From the NCBI RefSeq assembly GCF_026107515.2, contig NZ_JAPCHW010000013.1, forward strand, positions 1-64,000: 64,000 nucleotides of DNA, read 5' to 3'. The notes under the pieces were generated by a model. That model saw only the letters and a list, made by a program, of their open reading frames with translations. It was not told the origin of the DNA and did not search any database. The position numbers and the translations under genes were made by a program. Each line of letters starts with the position of its first letter. Position 1 is the first letter of the stretch. Positions 1-8,387 of the stretch are shown here, piece by piece. The stretch is from Glutamicibacter sp. MNS18 (GTDB lineage Bacteria; Actinomycetota; Actinomycetes; Actinomycetales; Micrococcaceae).

Positions 1-44
1 ACGGCGTCGCGCTTGAACTCATCGGTGTAGACATTCTTAGGCAT
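1..44 (-). CDS. IS3-type transposase OrfA, N-terminal end only (runs off window)
   Basis: Reading leftwards from an ATG at 44, the first 14-15 codons give MPKNVYTDEFKRDAV, the usual opening of the helix-turn-helix OrfA of IS3-family elements (a polar start followed by Y-x-x-E-F-K-R-D-A-V). The rest of the gene lies outside the window. It marks an insertion sequence at the left edge of the low-G+C block. The family call rests on a short stretch, so it is moderately confident. Confidence 0.6.
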   Translation of the reverse strand, partial: MPKNVYTDEFKRDA

Positions 45-135
45 TGGGTCTTCCTTCGTTTGAGCACCACCTTATCGAGGTGATGCGGTCGAAGTGTCAA
101 CCAAACCTTCAGCAGACCCAAACGCGACATAGAAC

Positions 136-175
136 AATGGGCCGGTACTCACCGAAAGGTGAGTACCGACCCATT
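136..175 (+). terminator. Strong hairpin with GAAA loop and T-tract
   Basis: Arms at 136-153 and 158-175 pair over 18 positions with one mismatch around a GAAA loop and are followed on the + strand by TTCTTTTT. This is a textbook intrinsic terminator shape. It sits about 90 bp upstream of the IS3-type OrfA start, so it may insulate the insertion sequence. No plus-strand gene ending just before it is visible. Confidence 0.6.
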
Positions 176-666
176 TCTTTTTCCGTGGATACGCCCCATA
201 GCCTCCTGCCCACCTGTGCACAGCAAAAGCCCTCCCGCTCCGCTGCTTTTCCTGCACACACGTGGACAACAGGAACCAACCGACCACCCGCACACAACCC
301 AAAACCTGCGGTACCTGAGTTACCAACCGTCATGCGATCTTGGGCCATGCACGGCCTCAAATTACGGACTACTCACTTCGCAACAAAAAAGGATCTACTC
401 GCCATTTTCATGGTCTCTATCATTGCCCGAAGTTTTAGGCTCTAACCCAGATGAAGGTTTTCAATAAGTTGCGGGAAGGGTCTTTCTCGATGTAGCAATA
501 TTTCGAGAGACCAGTACCCCATTGATTTTTTCCTGGTCAATCTCTGGTGCCAGCTGGCCGCGCCGAAACTGCATGAAACGCCGCATTCCACCCGCCATGC
601 TCGACTAACCACTGTGCTGAGTGTTGCGTCCTCGAGGGATCACTCGCCGCGGTCGCATGGTGGCCT
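176..666. other. Gene-free stretch between IS end and SDR gene
   Basis: About 490 bp without a convincing gene. Short open frames exist on both strands but have no recognisable motif or good ribosome site. It lies downstream of the minus-strand operon and probably holds its 3' untranslated end plus debris next to the insertion sequence. Confidence 0.4.
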
Positions 667-1440
667 TTAGAGAGTTCGAACTAATCCACCGTCGACACGT
701 AACGCCACACCGGTAATATATGAGGCGGAATCACTGCAGAGAAAAGTCGCCGTGGCACCAAACTCTTCCAGTTTGCCATATCTACCTGTGGGAATAGCCT
801 GCTCGGAAAGTCGCTTCGTCTCGGCCACGGTAGTACCTTGGCGTTCAGCTTGGCTTGCATCAAGCTGCGCCACTCGATCAGTGGCGATGCGTCCTGGTAA
901 CACCAGATTTACGGTGACACCGTCGCTGGCAACCTCGTTGGAGAGCGTTTTGAGGTAGCCTGCGAGGGCTGCCCGCCCGAGGTTTGAGGATGCCAGATTT
1001 GGTAATGGCGAGACTATTCCGCTCGATCCGATGGCTATGATGCGACCCCACCCGTGGGCGCGCATCGTGGGAAGCACACGCGAGACCAGATCATGCCCAG
1101 GGGCTACGAGGCGGCTATAGGAATCGGTGACATCTTCTGCGGTGAGAGCCGTGGCGGCGGTTGCCCGTGGCCCGGGCCCGTTTAATACCAGAATATCGAT
1201 GGTACCGAAGTGCGCTGTTGCCGCCTTCAATGCTGCGGCTCGTGAATCGGCGTCGGTCACGTCAAGTTCAATGCCTATTGCTGACGGGAAAGTCGCGGCA
1301 ACTTGTTTAGCTATGTCCCCTTCGCGGCCTGTGACAATGACGTTCACGCCCTCAGCTGCCAAAGCCGTGGCGATTGCTTTGCCAAGGCCGGCCGTTGAAG
1401 CTGCAATGAACGCGGTTTTTCCTTGAATGTTTAGATCCAT
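667..1440 (-). CDS. SDR-family oxidoreductase lacking the YxxxK pair
   Basis: A 257-aa short-chain dehydrogenase/reductase fold protein. The cofactor loop near residues 13-20 reads AASTAGLG in place of the usual TGxxxGxG, an NG-type motif (LNGPGP) follows strand 4, and the C-terminal GVALRVDGG is typical of the family. The catalytic tetrad is altered: where YxxxK is expected the alignment gives S-N-L-G-R before AALAG. Reductase-like SDRs without the Tyr are known as a divergent subgroup, so chemistry and even activity are open. It is the last gene of a minus-strand operon; its ATG overlaps the stop of the DapA-like gene as TGATG, which implies translational coupling. Fold is certain, substrate unknown. 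Confidence 0.85.
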   Translation of the reverse strand: MDLNIQGKTAFIAASTAGLGKAIATALAAEGVNVIVTGREGDIAKQVAATFPSAIGIELDVTDADSRAAALKAATAHFGTIDILVLNGPGPRATAATALTAEDVTDSYSRLVAPGHDLVSRVLPTMRAHGWGRIIAIGSSGIVSPLPNLASSNLGRAALAGYLKTLSNEVASDGVTVNLVLPGRIATDRVAQLDASQAERQGTTVAETKRLSEQAIPTGRYGKLEEFGATATFLCSDSASYITGVALRVDGGLVRTL

Positions 1441-2345
1441 CAGTGGACCTCCGTAGCGTCAACTTCGGTCAGATGATCAGCCGCGATCACGTCGAGCTCC
1501 TTCGGAAAATGTTTTGCGGGCGTACGGACCCTGGCCGAGGTGAACAGGCCACGACGGAAAAACAATTCTTTGCGAATCGCGAGAGCAATTCCAGGCTGTT
1601 GCTCGAAGTTGATAAGTGGCAGATACGGTAAGAGCTCAACACGGGCTGTTTCCGGGTCTGCAGAGAGCCACGCATTTACACAGCGAACGAGAGCCTCCGG
1701 ATACGAGAACCCGGTCATCGCCCCCGCAGACCCTGCAGCGAGTTCGTCGAGTAAACCTTGGCCACCAAGCCCACCAAACACCGATAATTCAACCTGAGCT
1801 GTAATACGTGCAATCGCCACGGACGTAGGCGGAGCTTCCGCCTTAACCGCCGAAATGAACGGGCATGACCGGAGAACTGCAATCAGGTCCTCGGTGGTGA
1901 TGGAGACACCACTTGATTTGGGGTAGTCCTGTAGGACAATGGCCGCTCCGGTCACCTGGTGAATGCGCTGCAGGTGCTCAATCACGGCAACGGGGCTGCC
2001 CGAGTTCACCTGCACCATGACAGCTTGTAATCGATCTCCAAGCGACGCTTGCGCGTTCTCAACCTCCATGATTGCCGGCGCTGTCGCGAGAGACGTAATG
2101 CCGGCCACGATCGACAAACGGCTGTGTTCGGCTACAACCTTGAGCACGTGTCTCTTCTCGGTTGTCGTGAGCGCATCGGCCTCACCAAAAACGCCGAGAA
2201 CTGTTAACCCCGCGGCTCCTACCGATTCATAGAACTCCACGAGGCGCGCAAGGCTTGCCTCATCGATATCACCACAATCAGTAAATGGTGTCGCGACAAC
2301 CCCCCACACGCCCCGGGACAGTGCTTTGATTCGCGTGTCTGGCAT
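1440..2345 (-). CDS. DapA-like (dihydrodipicolinate synthase family) lyase/aldolase
   Basis: About 301 aa, normal length for the class I aldolase (beta/alpha)8 family that includes DapA, N-acetylneuraminate lyase and keto-acid aldolases. GVFGEADALT matches the G-x-x-G-E substrate loop, the Tyr of LQDYP matches the catalytic tyrosine region, and the Lys of AVKAEAP is the expected Schiff-base lysine. I chose the ATG at 2345 over an upstream ATG at 2417 because the latter lies inside the preceding hydratase gene and adds a Ser/Arg-rich tail foreign to the family. The gene follows the hydratase by 4 bp. In this operon it more likely cleaves or dehydrates a keto acid intermediate than makes lysine precursors. 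Confidence 0.85.
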   Translation of the reverse strand: MPDTRIKALSRGVWGVVATPFTDCGDIDEASLARLVEFYESVGAAGLTVLGVFGEADALTTTEKRHVLKVVAEHSRLSIVAGITSLATAPAIMEVENAQASLGDRLQAVMVQVNSGSPVAVIEHLQRIHQVTGAAIVLQDYPKSSGVSITTEDLIAVLRSCPFISAVKAEAPPTSVAIARITAQVELSVFGGLGGQGLLDELAAGSAGAMTGFSYPEALVRCVNAWLSADPETARVELLPYLPLINFEQQPGIALAIRKELFFRRGLFTSARVRTPAKHFPKELDVIAADHLTEVDATEVH

Positions 2346-2349
2346 CAGA

Positions 2350-3153
2350 TCACTTCCCCGACCAGACTGGCTTCCGCTTCTGCTGGAACGCAGCGACACC
2401 TTCGATGGCATCCTCACTATCGAGAGCGGTCATGAGTGCGGGCAAACGCATCGCTCTTGCCTCATGAGCACTGAGGTGTGAAGTGCGCGTGACCATCTGT
2501 TTAACAGCTCTCACCGAGGTGGGAGCGCACGCAAGAATCTGCTCAACCCAGCGCTCGACCGCGGCATCAAGCTCTTCCTCCGCTACCACCTCGTTGACAA
2601 GACCCATTCGGTGAAGCTCTTCTGCTTTGGCCTTGCGGCCAGTGACGAGAAGACTCATAGCCTGCGTGTACGGGATACGACGCACAATCTGAGTGATACC
2701 GCCGTCCAAGGCCAGCCGGCCGACACGCGGTTCGGATAATCCGAACTGGGCGCGGTCGGAGGCCACAACGATATCTGCACCGAGCACGATCTCCATGCCA
2801 CCACCGAGTGCGTAGCCGTTGACTTTGGCAATCACTGGAACATCGAGTGTTTGGCGCAAACTGAGCCCCCCGAACCCGTTGGGATCGAGCTCCGCCCAAT
2901 ATTCCAGTCCTGTTTTGTCGACGGCATCTGCCGACATATCTGCACCTACACAGAACGCTTTCCTGCCGCCGCCGGTGATTACAACAAGTCGTACTTGATC
3001 GTTGTTCTCGATCGAGGTCCAGATCTCGTTAAGGCGATCGTGGGTCACTCGGTCCACAGCGTTAAGGAGGTTGGGTCTGTTGATCATGACAGTTGCGACA
3101 CCACGAGCATCGACATCGAAATTGACTTCATCGATCATTGAATCTTCGCTCAT
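2350..3153 (-). CDS. Enoyl-CoA hydratase/isomerase family protein
   Basis: A 267-aa crotonase-fold enzyme. The first oxyanion-hole segment is CVGADMS, the second is NGYALGGGMEIVLGAD, and a later FGLSEPRVG carries a Glu where hydratases place a catalytic residue. The GGGME and SEPRVG pattern resembles crotonobetainyl-CoA hydratase (CaiD) more than fatty-acid EchA, but that is only a resemblance. Its start overlaps the end of the CoA-transferase gene by 4 bp (ATGA). With that partner it probably hydrates or dehydrates the CoA ester of the operon substrate. Confidence 0.9.
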   Translation of the reverse strand: MSEDSMIDEVNFDVDARGVATVMINRPNLLNAVDRVTHDRLNEIWTSIENNDQVRLVVITGGGRKAFCVGADMSADAVDKTGLEYWAELDPNGFGGLSLRQTLDVPVIAKVNGYALGGGMEIVLGADIVVASDRAQFGLSEPRVGRLALDGGITQIVRRIPYTQAMSLLVTGRKAKAEELHRMGLVNEVVAEEELDAAVERWVEQILACAPTSVRAVKQMVTRTSHLSAHEARAMRLPALMTALDSEDAIEGVAAFQQKRKPVWSGK

Positions 3154-4382
3154 TTCAGCACCCCCAGGTCATGTAGTCGGCTAATCGCCTCTTCATCGAA
3201 ACCATTTTCTTTGAGGATCTCATCATTGTGTTCCCCGAGGCGGGGGGCAACGCGGCGCACCGTGGCGGGTGTGTTCGAGAGTCGTATAGGCGCATTGAGC
3301 ATGCGGAACGCACCAGCAGTCGGATGCTTGGCCTCAATGATCATCTGGTTGACAGCGGTTTGCTCGTCTTCGAGCGTTTCCGCGAGTGTGCGAACAGGAG
3401 CACTGAGGACACCTTGTTGTTCCAGGCGCGTGGTCCAATGCTCGGTGGTGTTCGTCGCTAATCGCTCAGCGAAGATGCTCTGTAGTGCTGCCCGATTTTC
3501 TACCTGCTTTTCTTGCGTTGCGAACTCTGGACGTAGTGTGAGATCTTCATCGAGTCCGAGTGCACTCGAAATGCGTTTGAGGGGATCTGTAGCCAACCCG
3601 CCGACAAAACACACTGCTGAGTCAGTTGTGGAAAAAACGCCGGTCAACGGCATTCGTCCCCAGTTCACCTCGAACCCACGGTTGAGCTGCATGGAGGCTT
3701 CCTGCATTTGCATATGCAGCATAGAGTCGTACATCGTGACTTCAACCTTCTGCCCCTCCCCGGTTTCATCCCGCGAGCGAAGTGCGAGCAGGATGCCTTG
3801 AAAAAGGTGCATGCCAGTCGTGTAGTCACAAAGAGTGGTCGGGTAAACGGTCAGTGGGTCATCGTCGGAGCTGCGGCGCCACATCACACCGGAATAGGCT
3901 TGGTTGATCACGTCTTGTCCACCGAGTGTGGAGTATGGACCGCTTGTGCCAAAACCTGTACCAGAAGCCCAAATGAGACGCGGGTTCAGAGCTTTCATTT
4001 CTTCATATCCGAACCCCATGCGCTCCATGACCCCGGCACGAAAATTGCTGACGACCACATCGGCACCCGAGATGATACTACGTAGGACCTCGCGGCCTTC
4101 CTCGGATTTCGTATCAATCGACATGCCTCGCTTGTTGCGATTGATGGAAAGGAAAATCGGGTTATCTTGACCGTCTCTATCGGGAAGCGAATTGCGTGAG
4201 GTGTCTCCACTGACGGGACGCTCCACTTTGATAACGTCAGCCCCAAAGTCACCTAGTAGCTGCGTACAGCTTGGACCCATGAACACCTGCGTGAAGTCGA
4301 CAACAGTGACACCGTCGAGTGGCAGCGTTTGGGGCACTGCTGCCGCGTTGTCTGCTGTATCCAGTACTGTCTCCGAGGTCAT
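3150..4382 (-). CDS. CaiB/BaiF-type (class III) CoA-transferase
   Basis: A 410-aa class III CoA-transferase. The N-terminal VDFTQVFMGPSCTQ and LGDFGADVIKVE are family hallmarks, and the Asp of GGQDVINQAYSG aligns with the catalytic Asp169 of formyl-CoA transferase. It would move CoA from a donor thioester to a carboxylic acid taken up by the neighbouring transporter. ATGA overlaps join it to the genes on both sides. A clear paralog (8388-9566) lies on the other side of the divergent promoter. Substrate unknown. Confidence 0.92.
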   Translation of the reverse strand: MTSETVLDTADNAAAVPQTLPLDGVTVVDFTQVFMGPSCTQLLGDFGADVIKVERPVSGDTSRNSLPDRDGQDNPIFLSINRNKRGMSIDTKSEEGREVLRSIISGADVVVSNFRAGVMERMGFGYEEMKALNPRLIWASGTGFGTSGPYSTLGGQDVINQAYSGVMWRRSSDDDPLTVYPTTLCDYTTGMHLFQGILLALRSRDETGEGQKVEVTMYDSMLHMQMQEASMQLNRGFEVNWGRMPLTGVFSTTDSAVCFVGGLATDPLKRISSALGLDEDLTLRPEFATQEKQVENRAALQSIFAERLATNTTEHWTTRLEQQGVLSAPVRTLAETLEDEQTAVNQMIIEAKHPTAGAFRMLNAPIRLSNTPATVRRVAPRLGEHNDEILKENGFDEEAISRLHDLGVLK

Positions 4383-5743
4383 GATTTCACCGCTTCTTCA
4401 TCACGGGTGCTTGCATTTCCTGACGGGATGTCTCCCGGATCGGCGTTGTGCTGTCGCATGCGCTGCTGAATGTCGACCGCGGAAACATCACGTACGAGCA
4501 GCTTCTGTTCCAGAGCGAGGGTGGCAGCTGATGCCACGGCCTGGCCCATGGCCATGCACGGCGGAATCTCACGCGACGCTTTCTGCGCTTCGGAGGTTGC
4601 CGAGTAGTGACGTCCGGCGACGAGCAACTGATCAACGCGCTTCGGCAGGAGAGAGCGGTAGGGGTAGTAGTAGTCACGACCACGAGCAACCGTGTCGTGG
4701 AAATGGCGGCGGTCCATCACATCGTCCTTGGTCATGACGTACTCGCCCTGCAGAAGACGGGTCTGTCGTACGCCCATTTGCGGTGCGGTATCTACGACAA
4801 AGCAGTGCTCGAACCCGGGCAGGTTTTCCTTGACATACTGAACGGCCTCGGTGATGCGATCGCGAGCAGCAAAATCTGCGCGTGTGAGAGAGGCTGGATC
4901 GGTACCGTCATAACCTGTCATGTGGGGGGCATTGCACCACACAATGCCTGGGAGCGGCGTCTTGAGCCACCACAATTCCCAAGCACCACCAAGGATGCGC
5001 TTAACCTTGCGGTTGATCGCACGTGCAGCCTTCGGGTCGCTCTGCTCGAACTCCTCAGCGCGATCGGTGTCCACGCCGCCGAGGCGGAAGACAAGCGTTG
5101 AGATGTAGCTGTCTTGAATGAATTCGGCTCCAGCCCTCGATGCGACATCGATGTCGCCGGTTGTATCAATAACGATGTCGGCAAGATGTGCCTGCGGGCC
5201 TTGCTTCGTTTCGGCTATCACTCCCTTCATAACACCACCATCGACGATAGGACGTGAGAACCAGGAATGCAGCAGCAGGTTTACCCCGGACTCACGAACT
5301 AGATCGTTCGAAACTGTCTTCCAGCCGTCTGGATCGAAAGCCGCAGCGTAGCAAACAGGCTTGGGGTTTCCTTGGGAATGGAAGTCGAAAGTCCCGTATC
5401 TGCCCCACTTGTCGAACAGTTCCTGCGAAGTTTTACGGTCCTCCGCTGGTGGCACAATCGCGAGTCCGAGCTTTTGCAGTCGTTCAATGTACTCGGAGAC
5501 GATGCCGGTGACCGTGATTTCTTGGCCATTGATCATGTCGTCGAGTACAAGCACCATTCCACCGGAGGCGAGACCACCGAGTGAGGAATAGCGTTCAAGC
5601 AAGGTGACGGAGGCCCCGGAACGAGCGGCGGTAACTGCTGCCGCGACCCCAGCGGGGCCCCCTCCAACAACTAATACGTCTGATCGAGAGGCGATTGGTG
5701 CTCGCTGGTCATCACTGGTGATGCGAAGATCAAGGGTTGTCAT
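4379..5743 (-). CDS. FAD-dependent oxidoreductase (FAD_oxidored type)
   Basis: A 454-aa flavoprotein. The dinucleotide-binding motif VLVVGGGPAGVAAA sits at residues 24-37, followed by an acidic strand end (LLERYSSLGGLASGG) typical of the succinate dehydrogenase/fumarate reductase-like FAD_oxidored family. IVIDTTGDIDVASRAGA and the C-terminal LLVAGRHYSAT segment complete the FAD domain. No signal peptide is visible, so it should be cytoplasmic. It follows the transporter by 7 bp and overlaps the CoA-transferase by 4 bp. It probably oxidises the imported acid or an intermediate. Confidence 0.88.
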   Translation of the reverse strand: MTTLDLRITSDDQRAPIASRSDVLVVGGGPAGVAAAVTAARSGASVTLLERYSSLGGLASGGMVLVLDDMINGQEITVTGIVSEYIERLQKLGLAIVPPAEDRKTSQELFDKWGRYGTFDFHSQGNPKPVCYAAAFDPDGWKTVSNDLVRESGVNLLLHSWFSRPIVDGGVMKGVIAETKQGPQAHLADIVIDTTGDIDVASRAGAEFIQDSYISTLVFRLGGVDTDRAEEFEQSDPKAARAINRKVKRILGGAWELWWLKTPLPGIVWCNAPHMTGYDGTDPASLTRADFAARDRITEAVQYVKENLPGFEHCFVVDTAPQMGVRQTRLLQGEYVMTKDDVMDRRHFHDTVARGRDYYYPYRSLLPKRVDQLLVAGRHYSATSEAQKASREIPPCMAMGQAVASAATLALEQKLLVRDVSAVDIQQRMRQHNADPGDIPSGNASTRDEEAVKS

Positions 5744-5750
5744 GGTGTTC

Positions 5751-7049
5751 TCACTTTCCGAGGTGGATGCCGTTGAGGCGGCTTGCTATTAGGTAAAAGA
5801 TGACGCTGAGTGCGGAAAGCACCGCGACGTATATAGGGAAGGCCCAGTCGAGGCCGATGGAATGGAACCAAACGAGCAGGAACGAGGCGGTCCCGCCAAA
5901 GATGGCGACGCCGAGACCGTAGCCGAGCGAAGTTCCCGTACCGCGGTAGCTCTTGGGCATCAGTGACGCCGATACAACGTTGTAGAGAGTCATGTTGAGC
6001 ACGAGGATGACAGAGCCGCCAAGTAGTACCAGAGCGAAGCCTCCAATGCCTGGCTGAACGTAGAGCAGCATTAAGAAGACGGAAGGAATCGCGAGGAGGC
6101 GAGCGACGATGAACCACTTCGAGATCGCACGTCCATCAACGAGGCGTCCGACAACAAGGCTTCCCACCACAAGGATGAGGCCAAGAATGGTTGTCAACGC
6201 GAACACTGCTGTCGGATCCTCTTTCATGGTGGATCGAGCGGTATTGGGAAGACCGACGTTCCATGCGTAGTTGTAGGCCTGGACTGCGCCGACCACAAAT
6301 ACGATGGCAAGTACGCTGACCCAGCTCTTACGTACGCCCTTCCAAACACTGCCGGTCGTTGCTTCGGCGAGTTCTTCTTCTTTCATGCTCTCAGGCAGTG
6401 TCCGACGCAGGTAAAGAATGACAAGTCCGAAGGAAGCGCCGACGATGAACGGGATACGCCACCCCCAGTCGCTCATTGCTCCGTCGCCGAGGCTGGCAGA
6501 GACGATGAAGCTGACAAGTGGTGCCAGCAAGATGCCTACGTTGACGAAGAACGACATGATGCCGGCGACGAAACCTTCGCGGCCCTCCGGTACAAGTTCA
6601 ACGGCGTGTGCCACCGAAAGTGGAGCCTCGACGCCGGTCGAAATACCCTGCACCACCCGGCAGAGTAAGAGAATGATAGGTGCCCATACACCGATCGCGG
6701 CGTAAGTGGGCGTTATAGCGATGACGAGTGTGCTGAGTGCCATCATCGTGATCGACAGCATCATGATCTTCCGGCGGCCGATCCTGTCTGCAAAGGTTCC
6801 AAGGACTACTCCGCCCAAAGGGCGGAAGAGGAAGCCGACAGCAAAGATGGCCAGGGTGTCCAGGGTAGCGGTTACGGGATCTTGACTTGGAAAGAAATGA
6901 GGTCCTATGTACGAGGAAAGGAGTCCAAAAATCATCCAGTCGTACCATTCAAGGGTGTTACCTAGACCGAGGCCGAGAATGCCGCGCCGTACAACCGGCG
7001 AGAGCTTTTCGTGCTTGCGGTTCTTTTTGATGACGCCAGTGTCTATCAT
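5751..7049 (-). CDS. MFS transporter, metabolite:H+ symporter (MHS) family
   Basis: A 432-aa membrane protein with about 12 hydrophobic segments. GNTLEWYDW in the first segment and FADRIGRRK in loop 2-3 are signatures of the MHS branch (ShiA, KgtP, ProP), which imports carboxylates or betaines with protons. RVVQGISTGVE in helix 4 also fits. The ATG at 7049 has an AAGGAA ribosome site a few bases upstream. Position at the head of the enzyme genes suggests it supplies the operon substrate, probably a carboxylic acid. Confidence 0.92.
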   Translation of the reverse strand: MIDTGVIKKNRKHEKLSPVVRRGILGLGLGNTLEWYDWMIFGLLSSYIGPHFFPSQDPVTATLDTLAIFAVGFLFRPLGGVVLGTFADRIGRRKIMMLSITMMALSTLVIAITPTYAAIGVWAPIILLLCRVVQGISTGVEAPLSVAHAVELVPEGREGFVAGIMSFFVNVGILLAPLVSFIVSASLGDGAMSDWGWRIPFIVGASFGLVILYLRRTLPESMKEEELAEATTGSVWKGVRKSWVSVLAIVFVVGAVQAYNYAWNVGLPNTARSTMKEDPTAVFALTTILGLILVVGSLVVGRLVDGRAISKWFIVARLLAIPSVFLMLLYVQPGIGGFALVLLGGSVILVLNMTLYNVVSASLMPKSYRGTGTSLGYGLGVAIFGGTASFLLVWFHSIGLDWAFPIYVAVLSALSVIFYLIASRLNGIHLGK

Positions 7050-7173
7050 GATGTTCCTTCAATCACGCATCATTGTTGCTCGTACAGAGGGCAGACTTCA
7101 TAAACACCCGTCCCATTGAAGGATGGTGCTGGAGTCGATGGGTAGAGTGCGGTTGATGCCGCAGGGTGTGGAT

Positions 7174-7782
7174 TTACCAGGTTGGAGGGGAGACAACCCA
7201 GAGTGCTACGCAGGGTTCGTCGTAACCATTTTTATACCAGTGCGGTATTGACGAGTCGTAAGTGATGGAATCGCCTGCTTCAAGGACGTACTTTTTATCT
7301 CCGAGATAGACATCCTTCTTGCCGGAGAGAATGATCCCAAATTCTTCTCCACCATGGGTGAATGGTCCGTCAATAGAAGCACTCCCAGGTGGTGTGACGA
7401 TCCAGAGGGCTTCGATGCTACCGTTCAAGTCCGGAGTCAGTAGCTCGTAGATGGCATCACCGCTTGCCTCGCGCACGGCTCCCCTAAGGTCACGACGATC
7501 GGCCTTGCGGACGACTGGTTCTCGAGATTCTGCATGGGTCGGGAAGAGTTTTCCAACTGGGATCTCCAGTCCGTGTGCGAGTTGAGCCAACGTGGTAAAC
7601 GACGGGTTGGCCAAGCCCCGTTCAATCTGACTCACAATCGCAGGGCTGAGGCCTGTCGCCTCTGATAGCTCTGCAAGGGTGAGCTTCTTTTCCTTTCGCA
7701 TAGCTCGCACCATGCTGCCGACGTCAGCAAGAATTCCATCCACCGCTATTTTTGGCGATGTATCGGTGGTTGGTATAGCCAT
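7174..7782 (-). CDS. XRE-family regulator with C-terminal cupin domain
   Basis: A 202-aa regulator: an HTH_3 domain around residues 22-76 (TLAELSEATGLSPAIVSQIERG) followed by a cupin at about 125-200 (THGGEEFGIILSG, LEAGDSITYDSSIPH). This design is common in regulators of small catabolic operons, where the cupin is thought to sense an effector. An AAGGAG site precedes the ATG at 7782, and a near-consensus promoter lies at 7812-7840. It is the first gene of the minus-strand operon, with a 124-bp gap before the transporter. Confidence 0.92.
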   Translation of the reverse strand: MAIPTTDTSPKIAVDGILADVGSMVRAMRKEKKLTLAELSEATGLSPAIVSQIERGLANPSFTTLAQLAHGLEIPVGKLFPTHAESREPVVRKADRRDLRGAVREASGDAIYELLTPDLNGSIEALWIVTPPGSASIDGPFTHGGEEFGIILSGKKDVYLGDKKYVLEAGDSITYDSSIPHWYKNGYDEPCVALWVVSPPTW

Positions 7783-7808
7783 GAATAGAACTCCTTGGAT
7801 CGTTTGAA

Positions 7809-7840
7809 TTTACTATATTGACGATTTTTTACTATGTCAA
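7809..7840 (-). promoter_or_regulatory. Consensus sigma-70 promoter overlapped by repeats
   Basis: On the minus strand the sequence reads TTGACA, a 17-bp spacer, then TATAGT (7840 down to 7812), close to the vegetative consensus, with the start of the regulator gene about 30 bp further on. The same bases carry a direct repeat TTTACTAT (7809-7816 and 7828-7835) and an inverted pair TTGAC/GTCAA (7818-7822 and 7836-7840). These are plausible operator half-sites for the XRE-cupin regulator, giving autoregulation. Confidence 0.7.
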
Positions 7841-7966
7841 CAGTTTTTCATGAACTAGCTCACACCCCTCGGTGGGTAACTGCTTGGTTATCTCGGAGTG
7901 CGGCGGTGCCACGGAACATTAGGTGCTCAGTGTTCGATCAGCGGTAAATCTGGTGCCGGCTTGTGG

Positions 7967-7994
7967 TTGAATCGGTGAAGATCATCAATATACT
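7967..7994 (+). promoter_or_regulatory. Candidate promoter for the divergent CoA-transferase
   Basis: TTGAAT at 7967-7972 and TATACT at 7989-7994 are separated by 16 bp on the + strand. The next plus-strand gene starts at 8388, leaving a leader of nearly 390 nt. No riboswitch or small gene is recognised in that leader. An 11-bp direct repeat (ACTAGATAGCT at 7996-8006 and 8239-8249) brackets part of it. Confidence 0.45.
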
Positions 7995-8387
7995 AACTAG
8001 ATAGCTCAAGGGTTTACATCAGGGGTTACGACCCGCGCACTGTAGATCCCGGTGATGTAAAAAGAGATTCTCCTGCGATTCCCGCTTGTGGAAAAGTCCT
8101 ATTAACTGGGTGGAAGTTATATAGACTTTGTGCTCACAGCTACGAATCCAGCATCGAATATGCAAAGGAGATGCAGCAGCTCGAGCGTGATTGTGCCCGC
8201 CCAGACCTTGGGGATGCCCCAGCGTCATAAAGGTCTTCACTAGATAGCTGGACTGTGTATCCGTGTGTTTCCGGTGACTGGACCTCTAAGGATCAGCCAC
8301 GTACTCGACCTTCTGAAGAATCTTGAAGCGCCTGGATCATGCACATTGGCGCTCCACCAACTTAATTCGATTTACGAGGAGCAAAAA

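Noticed and set aside
1440-2345. Assignment of the DapA-like gene as lysine-biosynthetic dapA
   Set aside because: It is embedded in a catabolic operon and its motifs deviate from DapA (GVFGEAD in place of GTTGE), so a housekeeping role is unlikely.
7996-8249. 11-bp direct repeat ACTAGATAGCT flanking about 230 bp, considered as a target-site duplication
   Set aside because: The enclosed DNA has no terminal inverted repeats or transposase, so a small mobile element cannot be supported.
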